Assembly (NCBI GenBank): GCA_016192825.1
Contig: JACPTK010000087.1
Span: 1 to 64,000 of the forward strand
DNA from: Betaproteobacteria bacterium
GTDB taxonomy: Bacteria > Pseudomonadota > Gammaproteobacteria > Burkholderiales > SG8-41
Reading direction: 5' to 3'
DNA: 64,000 nt
The translations under genes and the position numbers were made by a program. Positions 42,424-52,248 of this stretch are shown one piece after another (position 1 is the first letter of the stretch; each line of letters starts with the position of its first letter). Under the pieces are notes generated by a model. It made no database searches. It worked only from the letters and a program-made list of their open reading frames with translations, and had not been told where the DNA came from.

Positions 42424-44226
42424 TTAGTGACCCGCGTACATCTTGTCGATCTCGGCGTTGAACTTCTCCATCACCTTCGCGCGCTTCAGCTTCATGGTCG
42501 GCGTGAGCAGGCCGTTCTCGACGGTCCACGGATCGAGCGTCGCGCCGACGCGCCGCACCTGCGCGTAGCCTGGGAACTCCTTCATCTGAGCCGCGATGCG
42601 TATCCGCAGCACTTCCTCGACACGCTTCGAGCCCGCCGCGGCCGGGAATGGATCGAGCCCCTCCGCCGCGCACAGCTTCTTCCATTGGTCGGCGTTGAGC
42701 ACCGTCATCACCGTCAGGTACGGCTTGCCTTCGCCGAGCAGCATCACCTGCTCGAACAGGGGGTCGCGGGCGATCGCGGCCTCGATGTCCACCGGCGGCA
42801 CTTTCTCGCCGTTCGAGAGCACGATGATCTCCTTCAACCGCCCGGTGATGAAAATGTGTCCCTTCTCGTCGATGCGGGCGGTGTCGCCGGAGTTCAGCCA
42901 CCCGTCGGGCCCCAGGATCGCCTTGGTCGCTTCCGGATTGTTCCAATAGCCGAGCATCACGTTCGGCCCCTTGATCATGAGGGCGTTGTTCTCGCCGATC
43001 CTCAGCTGCACGCCCGGCAGCACCGTGCCCACGCTCGCCGGCAGATTGTCGTCCGGCCGGTTGGCGGCCGCGACCGGGCTGCACTCCGTCATGCCGAAGC
43101 CCTGCAGCACGGTGAGCCCGAGGCCGAGAAACACCCGCGAAATGTCGGGCGGCAGCGCCGCGCCGCCGGAAATCGCGGCGCGCATGCGGCCGCCGAGCCG
43201 CGCGAGTATCTTCTTCGCCACCAGCGCGTTCAGCACCGGCCACAGCAGGAACGACGGCTTCCAGGCCCCGCGCCCCTGCGCGTGCTCGAAGCGCGCGTAG
43301 CCGACCTCCACCGCCATCAGGAACAGCTTCTTCTTGAGCGGCGGTCCCTGGTCGAGCGCATCGCGGATGCGCCCGTAGACGCGCTCGTAGATGCGCGGCA
43401 CCGAGATCAGCAGCGTCGGGCGTATCGTCTGCAGGTCCTCCCCCAGCACCAGCACGGAGCGCGCGTACGCGGTGGTGGAGCCGGTCATGATGGCCAGGTA
43501 GTAGCCGCAGGTGCGCTCGAAGGTATGCGAGAGCGGCAGGAACGACAGGAACAGGTCATCGTGCCCCGCGGTCAGCACGTCGCAGCTCGCCGCCGCGTTG
43601 GAGAGGATGTTGTGGTGCGAGAGCATCACGCCCTTGGGGCGACCGGTGGTGCCGGAGGTATAGACGATGGTGGCAAGCGCGTGCGGATCGCGCGGCACGT
43701 GGCGCGTCTCGCCGCCGCCCTCCGGCAGCCATTCCGCCAGCGATTTGAGCCGCGGTTCCCCGGCGTCGGGGACCGGGTTGACGGCCAGGATGCGTACCAA
43801 TCCGCCGAGATGGCCTTTCACCTCGGCGAGCGCCTGCCACTGCTCGGCGCCCTCGATCAACAACACCTTGGAACCCGAATCGTTGATGATGTAAGCGACG
43901 TTTTCCGCCCGGTCCTGCGTGTAGAGCGGCACCACCACCAGCCCCAGGCCGTGCGCCGCCTGGTCGTAGGTCACCCATTCGGGCGAATTGCGCAGCATCA
44001 CCGCCACGCGGTCGCCGGCCTTGAGGCCGTCCCTCTCCAGCGCGGCCTGCCAGCGCGCGACCTGGTGGTTGATCTGCGCCCACGTGTAATCGCGCCAGTT
44101 GTCGTGGCCCGCGTTGTGGGCGCGGCAGGCGACGAGATCCGGCGTGCGCTTCACGCGCTCGCGAAACAGGCCGTCGAGCGTCACCGCCGTTTCGACGGGA
44201 ATCAGGTGGTTGGCGTCTTGTGGCAT
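42424..44226 (-). CDS. Long-chain acyl-CoA synthetase (AMP-forming)
   Basis: A 600-residue ANL-family ligase activating fatty acids to acyl-CoA. The P-loop-like TIVYTSGTTGRPKGVMLSH, the GFGMTECSPV motif, GDTARIDEKGHIFITGRLKE and the KVPPVDIE tail are intact. It is of the longer eukaryote-like (COG1022) type rather than classical FadD. The ATG at 44226 has an excellent ribosome site (AAAGGAGGGGG); residues before it in the open frame are repeat-derived. Confidence 0.93.
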   Translation of the reverse strand: MPQDANHLIPVETAVTLDGLFRERVKRTPDLVACRAHNAGHDNWRDYTWAQINHQVARWQAALERDGLKAGDRVAVMLRNSPEWVTYDQAAHGLGLVVVPLYTQDRAENVAYIINDSGSKVLLIEGAEQWQALAEVKGHLGGLVRILAVNPVPDAGEPRLKSLAEWLPEGGGETRHVPRDPHALATIVYTSGTTGRPKGVMLSHHNILSNAAASCDVLTAGHDDLFLSFLPLSHTFERTCGYYLAIMTGSTTAYARSVLVLGEDLQTIRPTLLISVPRIYERVYGRIRDALDQGPPLKKKLFLMAVEVGYARFEHAQGRGAWKPSFLLWPVLNALVAKKILARLGGRMRAAISGGAALPPDISRVFLGLGLTVLQGFGMTECSPVAAANRPDDNLPASVGTVLPGVQLRIGENNALMIKGPNVMLGYWNNPEATKAILGPDGWLNSGDTARIDEKGHIFITGRLKEIIVLSNGEKVPPVDIEAAIARDPLFEQVMLLGEGKPYLTVMTVLNADQWKKLCAAEGLDPFPAAAGSKRVEEVLRIRIAAQMKEFPGYAQVRRVGATLDPWTVENGLLTPTMKLKRAKVMEKFNAEIDKMYAGH

Positions 44227-44246
44227 GTCCCCCTCCTTTGATGAGG

Positions 44247-44360
44247 CGCGACTGGAATTACGTGACTGGAGAAACGTGACGGGTGATGCGTATTTCAAAC
44301 TCGCCTTATCAGTCACGCTCTATCGGTCACGATTCGTCAGTCACGCGGTACCAGTCACTG
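44247..44360. repeat. 15-bp repeat module upstream of the acyl-CoA synthetase
   Basis: Left arm GCGACTGGAATTACGTGACT then GGAGAAACGTGACGG. Right arm CAGTCACGCTCTATCGGTCA then CGATTCGTCAGTCACG, ending CAGTCACTG. Confidence 0.8.
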
Positions 44361-44366
44361 TTTCCT

Positions 44367-45188
44367 CTAATCGAGAAACAGGTCCGTATACAGGCCCGTT
44401 CCGGGCGTGACAGCATACTGATCGAAGTCGGTGACGCCCTCCTCCCGCAGCACCGTCTCGTCGATGTAGAAGTTTCCGGTCGCGCGACGGCTGTCGCGGT
44501 TCAGGATGGCGTACGCGGCGTCGGCCATGATCGCGGGCTTGCGGCTTGCCCTGAGGATCGCCTCCGGAAAGTTGACCTCGATCGCGGCGGTGGCGATGGT
44601 GGTGCGCGGCCACAGGGAGTTGACCGCGATGCCGTGCACCCGCTGCTCCTCCGCCATGCCAAGCGTGCACATGCTCATGCCATATTTTGCCATGGTATAG
44701 GCGACGTGATCCTTGAACCAGCGGGGTCGCATGTTGAGTGGCGGGGACAGCGTAAGTATATGAGGATTGGCCGCTTTCCTGAGGAAGGGAATGCAGGCCT
44801 GGGAGCAGACGAAGGTGCCGCGCAGGTTGACCGCCAGCATGAGGTCCAGGCGCTTGACGGGCGTCTCCAGGGTCCCCGTGAGCGAGATCGCGCTTGCGTT
44901 GTTGACGAGGCCATCCAGGCCGCTGAACGCGTCCGCCGCGCGTTCGACAGCGGCTGCGACGGCGTCCGCATCGCGCACGTCGAGCTGCAGCGCGAGCGCC
45001 GTGCCACCGGCTCTCTCGACCTCCTTCGCGACGCTATGGATGGTGCCCGGCAGCCGCGGGTGCGGCTCGGCCGACTTGCCCGTCACGACGATGTTGGCGC
45101 CATCGCGCGCGCAACGCAGCGCGATCTCGCGCCCGATCCCGCGCGTCGCGCCGGTGATGAAGATGGTCTTTCCTTTCAACCCCGCCAT
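44367..45188 (-). CDS. SDR-family oxidoreductase, HSDL2-like
   Basis: A 273-residue Rossmann-fold protein. The TGATRGIGREIAL cofactor motif is at residues 12-24, NNASA at about 97, and the active-site pair is VAYTMAKYG (Tyr and Lys present). The LDVRDADAV and TIATAAIEVNF segments match the hydroxysteroid dehydrogenase-like 2 group, whose substrates are likely fatty acyl or lipid compounds. It is in the fatty-acid island between the acyl-CoA synthetase and an enoyl-CoA hydratase. Confidence 0.87.
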   Translation of the reverse strand: MAGLKGKTIFITGATRGIGREIALRCARDGANIVVTGKSAEPHPRLPGTIHSVAKEVERAGGTALALQLDVRDADAVAAAVERAADAFSGLDGLVNNASAISLTGTLETPVKRLDLMLAVNLRGTFVCSQACIPFLRKAANPHILTLSPPLNMRPRWFKDHVAYTMAKYGMSMCTLGMAEEQRVHGIAVNSLWPRTTIATAAIEVNFPEAILRASRKPAIMADAAYAILNRDSRRATGNFYIDETVLREEGVTDFDQYAVTPGTGLYTDLFLD

Positions 45189-45202
45189 CCGTAGAACCTC
45201 AA

Positions 45203-45340
45203 ATTAGCCGCCAAGACGCCAAGGAAATCCAATCAAACAACCGGTCAAGAAAACCGCACGATGTGCTTTGCAATGACTGTTTGCCGTTTCGTCCGTATTG
45301 AACTGCTTGGCGGCCTTGGCGCCTTGGCGGCTATTTTCCT
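45203..45340. repeat. GCCAAGG-type repeat module
   Basis: Left arm AGCCGCCAAGACGCCAAGGA (45209-45229). Right arm GCTTGGCGGCCTTGGCGCCT then TGGCGGCTA (45307-45336). It supplies the TAG stop codon of the enoyl-CoA hydratase gene. Confidence 0.8.
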
Positions 45341-46116
45341 TCGAAATGCGGCTTGCGCTTCTCGACGAAAGCCGTGACGCCTTCGGCGAAGTCGCGCGTC
45401 CCCGCGCAGCGCGCGAACGCCTCCATCTCCGCCTCGAGCTGCGCCGCGAGCGTCCGGTCCTGGCCCTGGTAGACGAGCCGCTTGGTTTCCGCGAACGCCC
45501 GCGTCGCGCCCTGCGCGAGCCGGCGCGCAATGCTTGCGGTCTCGACGTCCAGCCTCCCGGCGTCCACCACCCAGTTGACGAGCCCCAGCCGCAGCGCCGC
45601 CTGCGTGTCGATCGTGTCCGACAGCAGCATCAACTCCAGCGCCCTGCGCTGCCCCACCAGCCGCGGCAGCGAGTGGGTCGCGCCGCCATCCGGGCTCGTC
45701 CCGATCCGGCTGTAGGCCAGCGTGATCTGAGTCCCTTCCGCCGCAATGGCGAGATCGGCGGCCGCCATCAGGCTCACGCCCGCGCCGGCTACTGCGCCGT
45801 GAACGCAAGCGAGCACCGGCTTGGACGCGCGCCGCAGCGCCAGGATCGCATGGTGCAGCTCGGTCGCGCCTTCCCACACCAGGTCAGCCATGCGCTGCAG
45901 GTTCGCGTGGAACGCCGCGACGTCCCCGCCGGCGAGAAAAGCCGGCCCCGCCCCGCGCACGACTACCGCGCGCGCCGCTTCATCGCGCTCGGCCCGCTCG
46001 GCCGCTTTTCGCAGCCCGCGGATCATCTCCGCGTCGAGCGCATTCAGCACCTGAGGGCGGTTCAGCAGGATGGTGGCCACGCCATCCGCCACCGAGTACA
46101 GGACGGTGTCGCTCAT
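45331..46116 (-). CDS. Enoyl-CoA hydratase/isomerase family protein
   Basis: A 261-residue crotonase-fold protein. The N-terminal ATILLNRPQVLNALD, oxyanion-hole segments GAGPAFLAGGDVAAFH and HGAVAGAGVSLMAAADL, and SRIGTSPDGGATHSLPRLVG are typical. The Glu/Asp at the second catalytic site is Asp in SPDGG; this is seen in isomerase-like members. The ATG at 46116 gives MSDTVLYSVADG. It is likely a beta-oxidation auxiliary hydratase or isomerase. Confidence 0.9.
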   Translation of the reverse strand: MSDTVLYSVADGVATILLNRPQVLNALDAEMIRGLRKAAERAERDEAARAVVVRGAGPAFLAGGDVAAFHANLQRMADLVWEGATELHHAILALRRASKPVLACVHGAVAGAGVSLMAAADLAIAAEGTQITLAYSRIGTSPDGGATHSLPRLVGQRRALELMLLSDTIDTQAALRLGLVNWVVDAGRLDVETASIARRLAQGATRAFAETKRLVYQGQDRTLAAQLEAEMEAFARCAGTRDFAEGVTAFVEKRKPHFEGK

Positions 46117-46125
46117 GGTTATCCG

Positions 46126-46230
<105 letters not shown>

Positions 46231-46237
46231 ACGGCGG

Positions 46238-48784
46238 TCAGGTGCCGGGATTGGGCTGGTGCCCGCGCTTGTCCATCTCCGGCCACGACGTTCGGCCGCG
46301 CAACTCCTCGAAGGTGACCGGCTGCGTCGTCTGATAGATCTCGGTCTTGCCGAGGTCCCTCGGAAAATCATCCACCATGATGACCTGGCGGCGCAGGACC
46401 TTCGCGCGCTCCATCGCGGCCTTCTCCTGGGGCGTGATCACGCCTTTCGCTACCGCCTCGTCGACCATCTGTTCGGCGAAGCGGGCGCTGATCGTGCCGC
46501 GCTCGCGCGCTTCGCGGATCCTGGCGCCGATCGGCTCCGCCGCGATCACCGCGCGCAGCCCCGCTTCCAGCGCAGCGACCGGCTCATTCGGGTCCTTGGG
46601 GAGGTAGACACCGGCGGTCAGCCGCTCGCGCGCGGGCCCCGGCTGCAGCAGCAGGCTCACGACCTGGTGGCCGAGCCGGTCGCGAGGCGGCTCGAATTCG
46701 CGGCCGTAGGGATAGACGAACGGGAAAATGATTCCCCGCATCGCCCAGGCGATGACGCGATTGGGCAGGTTGGCGAACAATCCGTAGAAGGCGTCCTCGA
46801 TGCGCGCAAGCGCGTCTTGCACCGACCAGTGCAGCAGCGGCAGATCCTCGACGGGGCGCCCCTCGTCCTCGTAGCGCTTCAGCGCCGCCGAGGCGAGATA
46901 GAGCAGGGAGAGGATATCGCCGAGGCGGGCGGAGAGCCGCTCGCGGCGCTTCAGGGAGCCGCCCAGCAGGAACATCGAGAGGTCCGCGGTCCACGCGAAC
47001 GCCGCCGAGAGCCGCGTGAGCTGCTGGTAGTAGCGGCGCGTGTGCCGGTCGCCCGGGGCGCTCACGAAGCGCGCGCCGGTCAACCCCATCCAGAACGCGC
47101 GCGCCTTGTTCGACGCGGTGAAGGCGATATGCCCGAAGAACGCCTCGTCGAAATCGCGCAGCGCCTTGCCGCGGTCGCTCTCCCGCGTCGCCAGCATCTC
47201 CTTCAGCACGTACGGGTGCCCGCGGATCGCGCCCTGCCCGAAGATGATCATGGAGCGCGTCAGGATGTTGGCGCCTTCCACCGTGATCGCGATCGGCGTC
47301 TGCTGGTAGGCGCGGGCGAGGTAATTGTTGGGCCCCATGCAGATGCCCTTGCCGCCGTGAATGTCCATGGCGTCGATGATCACCTGGCGGCCGCGCTCGG
47401 TGAGGTGATACTTGACGATCGCCGACACGACGGAGGGCTTTTCCCCGAGGTCCACCGCGCCGGCGGTCATCACCCGCGCCGCCTCCATGATGTAGGCGTT
47501 GCCGCCGATGCGCGCGAGCGCCTCCTCCACGCCCTCGAAGCGGCCGATCGAGAGCCGGAACTGCTGACGCACGCGCCCGTAGGCGCCGGTCGTCAGCGCG
47601 CCCATCTTGCCGGTCGCCGCGGACAGCGCCGGCAGCGAGATCGAGCGGCCCGCCGCGAGGCAGTTCATCAGCATCTTCCAGCCCTCGCCGGCGTACTCCA
47701 CGCCGCCGATCACGTAATCCATCGGCACGAACACGTCCTTGCCCCAGTTCGGGCCGTTCATGAACACGGCGTTCAACGGCAGGTGCCGGCGCCCAATGTG
47801 CACGCCGGGCGTCTTCGTGGGAATCAGCCCGAGCGTGATGCCAATGTCGTCCTTGTCGCCGAGCAGGTGGTCGGGATCATAGAGCCGGAACGCCAGCCCC
47901 AGCAGCGTCGCGATCGGCCCCAGCGTGATGTAGCGCTTCTCCCAGGTGAGGCGGATGCCCAGCACGTCCTGCTTCCCCTCCCATTCGCCACGGCAGATGA
48001 TGCCGAAGTCGGGGATCGCGCCCGCGTCCGACCCGGCTTCCGGGCTGGTGAGCGCGAAGCACGGAATCTCGAGCCCTTTCGCGAGCCGCGGCAGGTAGTG
48101 GTTCTTCTGCTGCTCCGTGCCGTAATGCAGCAGCAGCTCGGCGGGCCCGAGCGAATTCGGCACCATCACCGAAACCGCGACCGTGCCGCTGCGGGTGGAC
48201 AGCTTCATCACCACCTCGGAGTGCGCGAGCGCGGAGAAGCCGAGCCCGCCGTGGTGCCTGGGGATGATCATGCCGAGGAAGCCCTTGTCCTTGATGAACT
48301 GCCACACGTGCGGCGGCAGGTCGTGCAACTCGTGCGTGATCTGCCAGTCGTGCACCATCGCGCACAGTTCCTCCACCGGGCCGTCGAGGAAGGCCCTCTC
48401 CTCCGCCGTCAACTGCGGCTTGGGATAAGCAAGCAGCTTCCTCCAGTCCGGGTTGCCGCTGAACAGCTCGCCGTCCCACCAGACGGTGCCGGCCTCGATC
48501 GCGTCGCGCTCGGTCTGCGACATCGGCGGGAGGATCTTCCGGAAAAGCCCAAGCAGGGGGCGGCTCAGGAGCGCGCGCCGCGCCGGCGTCGGGTTGTCGA
48601 GCAGCGCCGCGATGACGAACGCGGCCCACAGCGCGGCGATCGCCGCCTGCGACAGGCGCGCGTAATAGGTCAGCAGGCCAAGCCCGATCGCGATCACGAT
48701 CGTCCACACGATCGCGGGCAGGCGGTGGTAGGCAAGGAACCAGAGCGCCGCGATCGCGGCGAATATGATCAGCAGCGTGGCCAT
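46238..48784 (-). CDS. fadE: Acyl-CoA dehydrogenase FadE
   Basis: An 848-residue membrane-associated flavoenzyme for the first step of beta-oxidation. Hydrophobic segments at residues 1-20 and about 25-64 precede the dehydrogenase part: HHGGLGFSALAHSEVVMKL, CFALTSPEAGSDAGAIPDFG, IDAMDIHGGKGICMGP then NNYLARAYQQTPIAITVEGA (catalytic region). Length is close to E. coli FadE (814). The ATG at 48784 has GGGGGGAG before it. A much longer in-frame extension (to 50974) overlaps the opposite-strand regulator and is not coding. Confidence 0.94.
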   Translation of the reverse strand: MATLLIIFAAIAALWFLAYHRLPAIVWTIVIAIGLGLLTYYARLSQAAIAALWAAFVIAALLDNPTPARRALLSRPLLGLFRKILPPMSQTERDAIEAGTVWWDGELFSGNPDWRKLLAYPKPQLTAEERAFLDGPVEELCAMVHDWQITHELHDLPPHVWQFIKDKGFLGMIIPRHHGGLGFSALAHSEVVMKLSTRSGTVAVSVMVPNSLGPAELLLHYGTEQQKNHYLPRLAKGLEIPCFALTSPEAGSDAGAIPDFGIICRGEWEGKQDVLGIRLTWEKRYITLGPIATLLGLAFRLYDPDHLLGDKDDIGITLGLIPTKTPGVHIGRRHLPLNAVFMNGPNWGKDVFVPMDYVIGGVEYAGEGWKMLMNCLAAGRSISLPALSAATGKMGALTTGAYGRVRQQFRLSIGRFEGVEEALARIGGNAYIMEAARVMTAGAVDLGEKPSVVSAIVKYHLTERGRQVIIDAMDIHGGKGICMGPNNYLARAYQQTPIAITVEGANILTRSMIIFGQGAIRGHPYVLKEMLATRESDRGKALRDFDEAFFGHIAFTASNKARAFWMGLTGARFVSAPGDRHTRRYYQQLTRLSAAFAWTADLSMFLLGGSLKRRERLSARLGDILSLLYLASAALKRYEDEGRPVEDLPLLHWSVQDALARIEDAFYGLFANLPNRVIAWAMRGIIFPFVYPYGREFEPPRDRLGHQVVSLLLQPGPARERLTAGVYLPKDPNEPVAALEAGLRAVIAAEPIGARIREARERGTISARFAEQMVDEAVAKGVITPQEKAAMERAKVLRRQVIMVDDFPRDLGKTEIYQTTQPVTFEELRGRTSWPEMDKRGHQPNPGT

Positions 48785-49000
48785 GCTCCCCCCTTCACTG
48801 AAACCGGCGGGCTTGAAATCGACGCCGCGCCCGCGGCTCGTGTCAGCATACACGCGAGGTTCTCGCGCGGCAACCGTGCCTCCCCTGTAACCCATTGACC
48901 TATTGAGATTTTGCGGGCACGCGGTGCGCCCGCGGCGTTTTGACTGCCCGCGCGCCGCCGTGCGAAGATCGAATCGGGTAGCGGGGAGGAAAAACGGACA

Positions 49001-52000
49001 ATGGCTCGCGTGAAGCAGCATGGTGTCGCCTTTGCCAAGACGACGCGGCCGGTCATCGGCAGCGCCGTGCGGCGCGAGCCGCTCTTCACGCGCCTCGACG
49101 GGATTCCCGGACGAACCGTGGCCTGGATCTCGGGTCCTCCGGGCTCCGGCAAGAGCACCCTCGCGGCAAGCTACGTGGAGGCGCGCGGCTACCCGTGCAT
49201 CTGGTACCAGCTCGATCCCGACGACGGCGACGTCGCCACGTTCTTTCATTACCTGGGCCATGCCGCGCGCAGGCTCGACGACGGCCGGTCGCGCGAGCTT
49301 CCGGCGTTCACGCAACAGCACGCCGACGACGTCGCCTCGTTCTCGCGCAGGTTCTTCCGGCAGATGTTCGCGCGCGCGAAGGCGCCTGCCGTCCTGGTGC
49401 TCGACAATCTGCACGAGGTGCCGGCCAGCAGCCCGTTCCACGCCGCCATCGAAGCCGGCCTCACCCAGGTACCCAGTCATTGCTGCGTGATCATCGCCAG
49501 CCGCACCGAGCCGCCGGCCGGTCTTGCGCGGCTGCGCGCGAGCGGTGGGATGGTTCACCTCGGTTGGGCCGACCTGCAGGTCGGCCCGCAAGAGCTTGCC
49601 GCAATCGCAAACCTGCGCGGGCAGTCGCTCGCGCCGGAGGTGGTGGCGAAATTGCAGGAGCGCACGCAGGGATGGGCCGCGGGCCTGGTGTTGATGCTCG
49701 AGCACGCGAAGGTCTCGGGCCGCATCGCCGAGCTGCCCGGGGACGCGACGCCGCAGGTCATCTTCGATTACCTGGCCGGAGAAATCTTCGAGCGGTTCGA
49801 GCCGAAGACCCAGCAGTTCCTGCTGCGCATTGCCTGCCTGCCGCGCATGACGGCGGAAGTCGCCGAGGCGCTCTCCGGCGAGGAGCGGGCCGGACGCCTC
49901 CTGCTCAACCTCGCGCGCAACGATTACTTCGTGCGCGAGATCACGGAGGGTGAGCACCGCATCTACCAGCTTCATCCGCTGTTGCAGGATTTCCTGCGCA
50001 GCCGCGCGGCACAGATGGCGCCCGACGCGGCCAGCGCCGCCGGACTGAAGCTCGCCGCCGCCTTGCTGCGCAGCGCCGGGCAGGCGGAGGATGCCGTCTC
50101 GCTGCTCGCCGAATGCCAGGACTGGAGCGAAATCGCCCGGATCACCGTGGAAGAGGCGGACGACATGCTCGCCCAGGGCCGCAGCGAAACGCTCTGCGGG
50201 TGGCTGGAGCTGCTGCCCCCGCGGCTGATCGAGTCCGACCCACGGCTGCTCCACGTCCACGCCGCAAGCCGCGTTCATGCGAGCCCGAGATCGGCCCAGC
50301 GGCTGTTCGCGCAAGCCTACGAGCGATTCGGCCCCGCCGGCGACGCGCGCGGAATGACGCAGAGCTGTTGCGGCGTGATCGACGCGATCATCATGGAGTT
50401 CGACGACGTTACCGCTCTCGATCACTGGATCGCAGAACTCGCGCGGCTGCTCGGCGCGGGGGGAAGCCTGGACCCCGCCGCCGCCGCGACGCTGATCCGG
50501 GCGATCCTGCTGCGTGACCCCGGGCACGGCGAGCTGCAGCACTGGCTCGAGCGCGCCGAGCAGGCCGCCCGCGCGGCCGGTGCCGCGCGGGCAACGCCCG
50601 AAGTGCTGGAGGATCTGGGACTGGCGCGCGCAGTGTCGGCGCTGTTCCGCGGGGATTTCACGGCTGCCGAAGCGATCATCGGCGCGCTGCGTTCGAGGAT
50701 TGCGGAGACGCATGCGGGCACGCGCATCGCTTTTGGCATCGCGTCCGCCCTGAGCCAGTTGCTGGACGGCTCGCATGCGGACGCGTTGCGCACCGCCCGC
50801 GAGGGCCTCGCGACCGCGGCCGCCGAAGGGATTCACGCCTACGACAAATGGCTCCACGTGCTCGCGGGGGCGGCGGCGCTCGACTTGGGAGACCGCGAAA
50901 GCGCGCGCAGCGAGCTGCAGGCCCTGGAGGCCGCAGGCGCGCCGCTGGGCCGCGGGGACCGGGCATTCATCCACTACCTGCGGGGCTCGCTCGCGGTCAT
51001 GGAAGGCGACGCGGCGAATGCCAGCCGGGAAATGAAGACGGCGCTCGCGGTTGCCGTCGAGCTGGGCATACCGTGGCTGGAATGCATCGCCCGCATCGCC
51101 TCGGCCCAGATGCTCTCCGCCGAAGGTGACCGCCGCGGGGCCGAAGCGCAGCTTCGCGGCGCGGAGGCGCTAGCGGAACAATCGCGCAGCCCCTTGCTCC
51201 AGGCCGCGGCCTACCTCTCGACGGCGGGCACCGCGATCCAAGCCCGGGACGAGGATGCCGCGCTCAGCCCGCTACGGGCCGGGCTCGCGTTGGCCCGCGA
51301 ACATGGATTCCGGCACATTTGCGCATTGCGCCAGCCCCTGCTGGCGGAGCTGTGCGCGCTCGCGTTGCGGCGCGGCGTCGAGCCCGAGTTCGCACGGAAT
51401 CTGGTGCGCGCAGGCAAGTTGGCGCCGCCGCCCGCCGCCCTGCGCCTGAGGCTGTGGCCCCGCCCCTTCGAGGTATGCACGCTGGGCGGCTTCAGGTTGC
51501 TGCGCGAATCCGCGCCCGTGGAGTTCTCCAGCAAGGGGCCGGGGCGGCCCGTGGAACTGCTCAAGGTGCTGGTCGCGCTCGGTGGGCACAACGTGCGGGT
51601 CGATCAGATCGCGGATGCGTTATGGCCGCGCGTGGACGCGGATTATGCCCACAAGTCCTTTACCGCGACGCTACACCGGCTGCGACGCATACTCGACGAG
51701 GAGGACGCGCTGATTCTGCGCGACGCGCGCCTGAGCCTCAACCCCAGACGCTTCTGGGTCGACACCTGGGCGCTCGACCGCCTGCTGGTGGAGCTCGACG
51801 ATGCGCTGCGCGACCCGCGCCCGGACGCCACGGCGCCCGCCCTGCGCGCCCTCACGGATGAGGCGCTCGGGCTCTACCGCGGACCGTTCCTCCCGGACGA
51901 ATCGGAGCAACCGGGCTACATCGCATGCCGCGAGCAGATCCGCGCGAAAGTGCTGCGATACCTCGCGCGGGTGGTGCGCCGGCTGGAGGAAGCCGGCATG

Positions 52001-52243
52001 CCCGAGGCCGCCGTCGACTGCTACCTGCGCTGCATCGATGCGGACGAGCTGTGCGAGGCGTTCTACCGCAACTTGATGCTGTGCTACCAGCGCCGAGGAG
52101 AGAACGTCGAGGCGCTTTCAACCTACGAGCGCCTGCGCGCCGCGCTGTCGACCCGGCTCAAGGTCATGCCTGCGCCGGAAACGCAGGCCGTCTATGCGTC
52201 ACTGCTCGCGCAGCAAGGCCAGGGGGCGGCGCGCCCCGAATGA
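49001..52243 (+). CDS. STAND-type transcriptional regulator with SARP-like output domain
   Basis: A 1080-residue regulator. The N-terminal NTPase has a P-loop GPPGSGKST at residues 45-53 and AVLVLDNLHEV (Walker B), as in MalT-like STAND proteins. A winged-helix/TPR region follows (about 300-810). From about 822 there is an OmpR-like winged-helix (FEVCTLGGFRLLRESAPVEF...HNVRVDQIADALWP), then a bacterial transcriptional activation domain (FWVDTWALDRLLVELDDALR...CYQRRGENVEALSTYERLR). Thus output is SARP-type rather than LuxR-type. It is convergent with a lipoprotein gene. A 22-bp palindrome lies in the gene (49566-49587). Confidence 0.9.
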   Translation: MARVKQHGVAFAKTTRPVIGSAVRREPLFTRLDGIPGRTVAWISGPPGSGKSTLAASYVEARGYPCIWYQLDPDDGDVATFFHYLGHAARRLDDGRSRELPAFTQQHADDVASFSRRFFRQMFARAKAPAVLVLDNLHEVPASSPFHAAIEAGLTQVPSHCCVIIASRTEPPAGLARLRASGGMVHLGWADLQVGPQELAAIANLRGQSLAPEVVAKLQERTQGWAAGLVLMLEHAKVSGRIAELPGDATPQVIFDYLAGEIFERFEPKTQQFLLRIACLPRMTAEVAEALSGEERAGRLLLNLARNDYFVREITEGEHRIYQLHPLLQDFLRSRAAQMAPDAASAAGLKLAAALLRSAGQAEDAVSLLAECQDWSEIARITVEEADDMLAQGRSETLCGWLELLPPRLIESDPRLLHVHAASRVHASPRSAQRLFAQAYERFGPAGDARGMTQSCCGVIDAIIMEFDDVTALDHWIAELARLLGAGGSLDPAAAATLIRAILLRDPGHGELQHWLERAEQAARAAGAARATPEVLEDLGLARAVSALFRGDFTAAEAIIGALRSRIAETHAGTRIAFGIASALSQLLDGSHADALRTAREGLATAAAEGIHAYDKWLHVLAGAAALDLGDRESARSELQALEAAGAPLGRGDRAFIHYLRGSLAVMEGDAANASREMKTALAVAVELGIPWLECIARIASAQMLSAEGDRRGAEAQLRGAEALAEQSRSPLLQAAAYLSTAGTAIQARDEDAALSPLRAGLALAREHGFRHICALRQPLLAELCALALRRGVEPEFARNLVRAGKLAPPPAALRLRLWPRPFEVCTLGGFRLLRESAPVEFSSKGPGRPVELLKVLVALGGHNVRVDQIADALWPRVDADYAHKSFTATLHRLRRILDEEDALILRDARLSLNPRRFWVDTWALDRLLVELDDALRDPRPDATAPALRALTDEALGLYRGPFLPDESEQPGYIACREQIRAKVLRYLARVVRRLEEAGMPEAAVDCYLRCIDADELCEAFYRNLMLCYQRRGENVEALSTYERLRAALSTRLKVMPAPETQAVYASLLAQQGQGAARPE
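49566..49587. repeat. Perfect 22-bp palindrome inside the regulator gene
   Basis: GGGCCGACCTG followed directly by CAGGTCGGCCC. In frame it encodes WADLQVGPQ. Confidence 0.85.
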
Positions 52244-52248
52244 CCCCT

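Noticed and set aside
46238-50974. A 1578-codon open frame on the minus strand extending fadE upstream
   Set aside because: The part beyond 48784 is antisense to the SARP-type regulator, has no family resemblance and is preceded by a good FadE start with a ribosome site. Long antisense frames are common in high-GC DNA.
49001-52243. LuxR-type (MalT-like) output domain for the large regulator
   Set aside because: The N-terminal part is MalT-like, but the C-terminus has an OmpR-type winged helix with an activation domain, not a LuxR helix-turn-helix.
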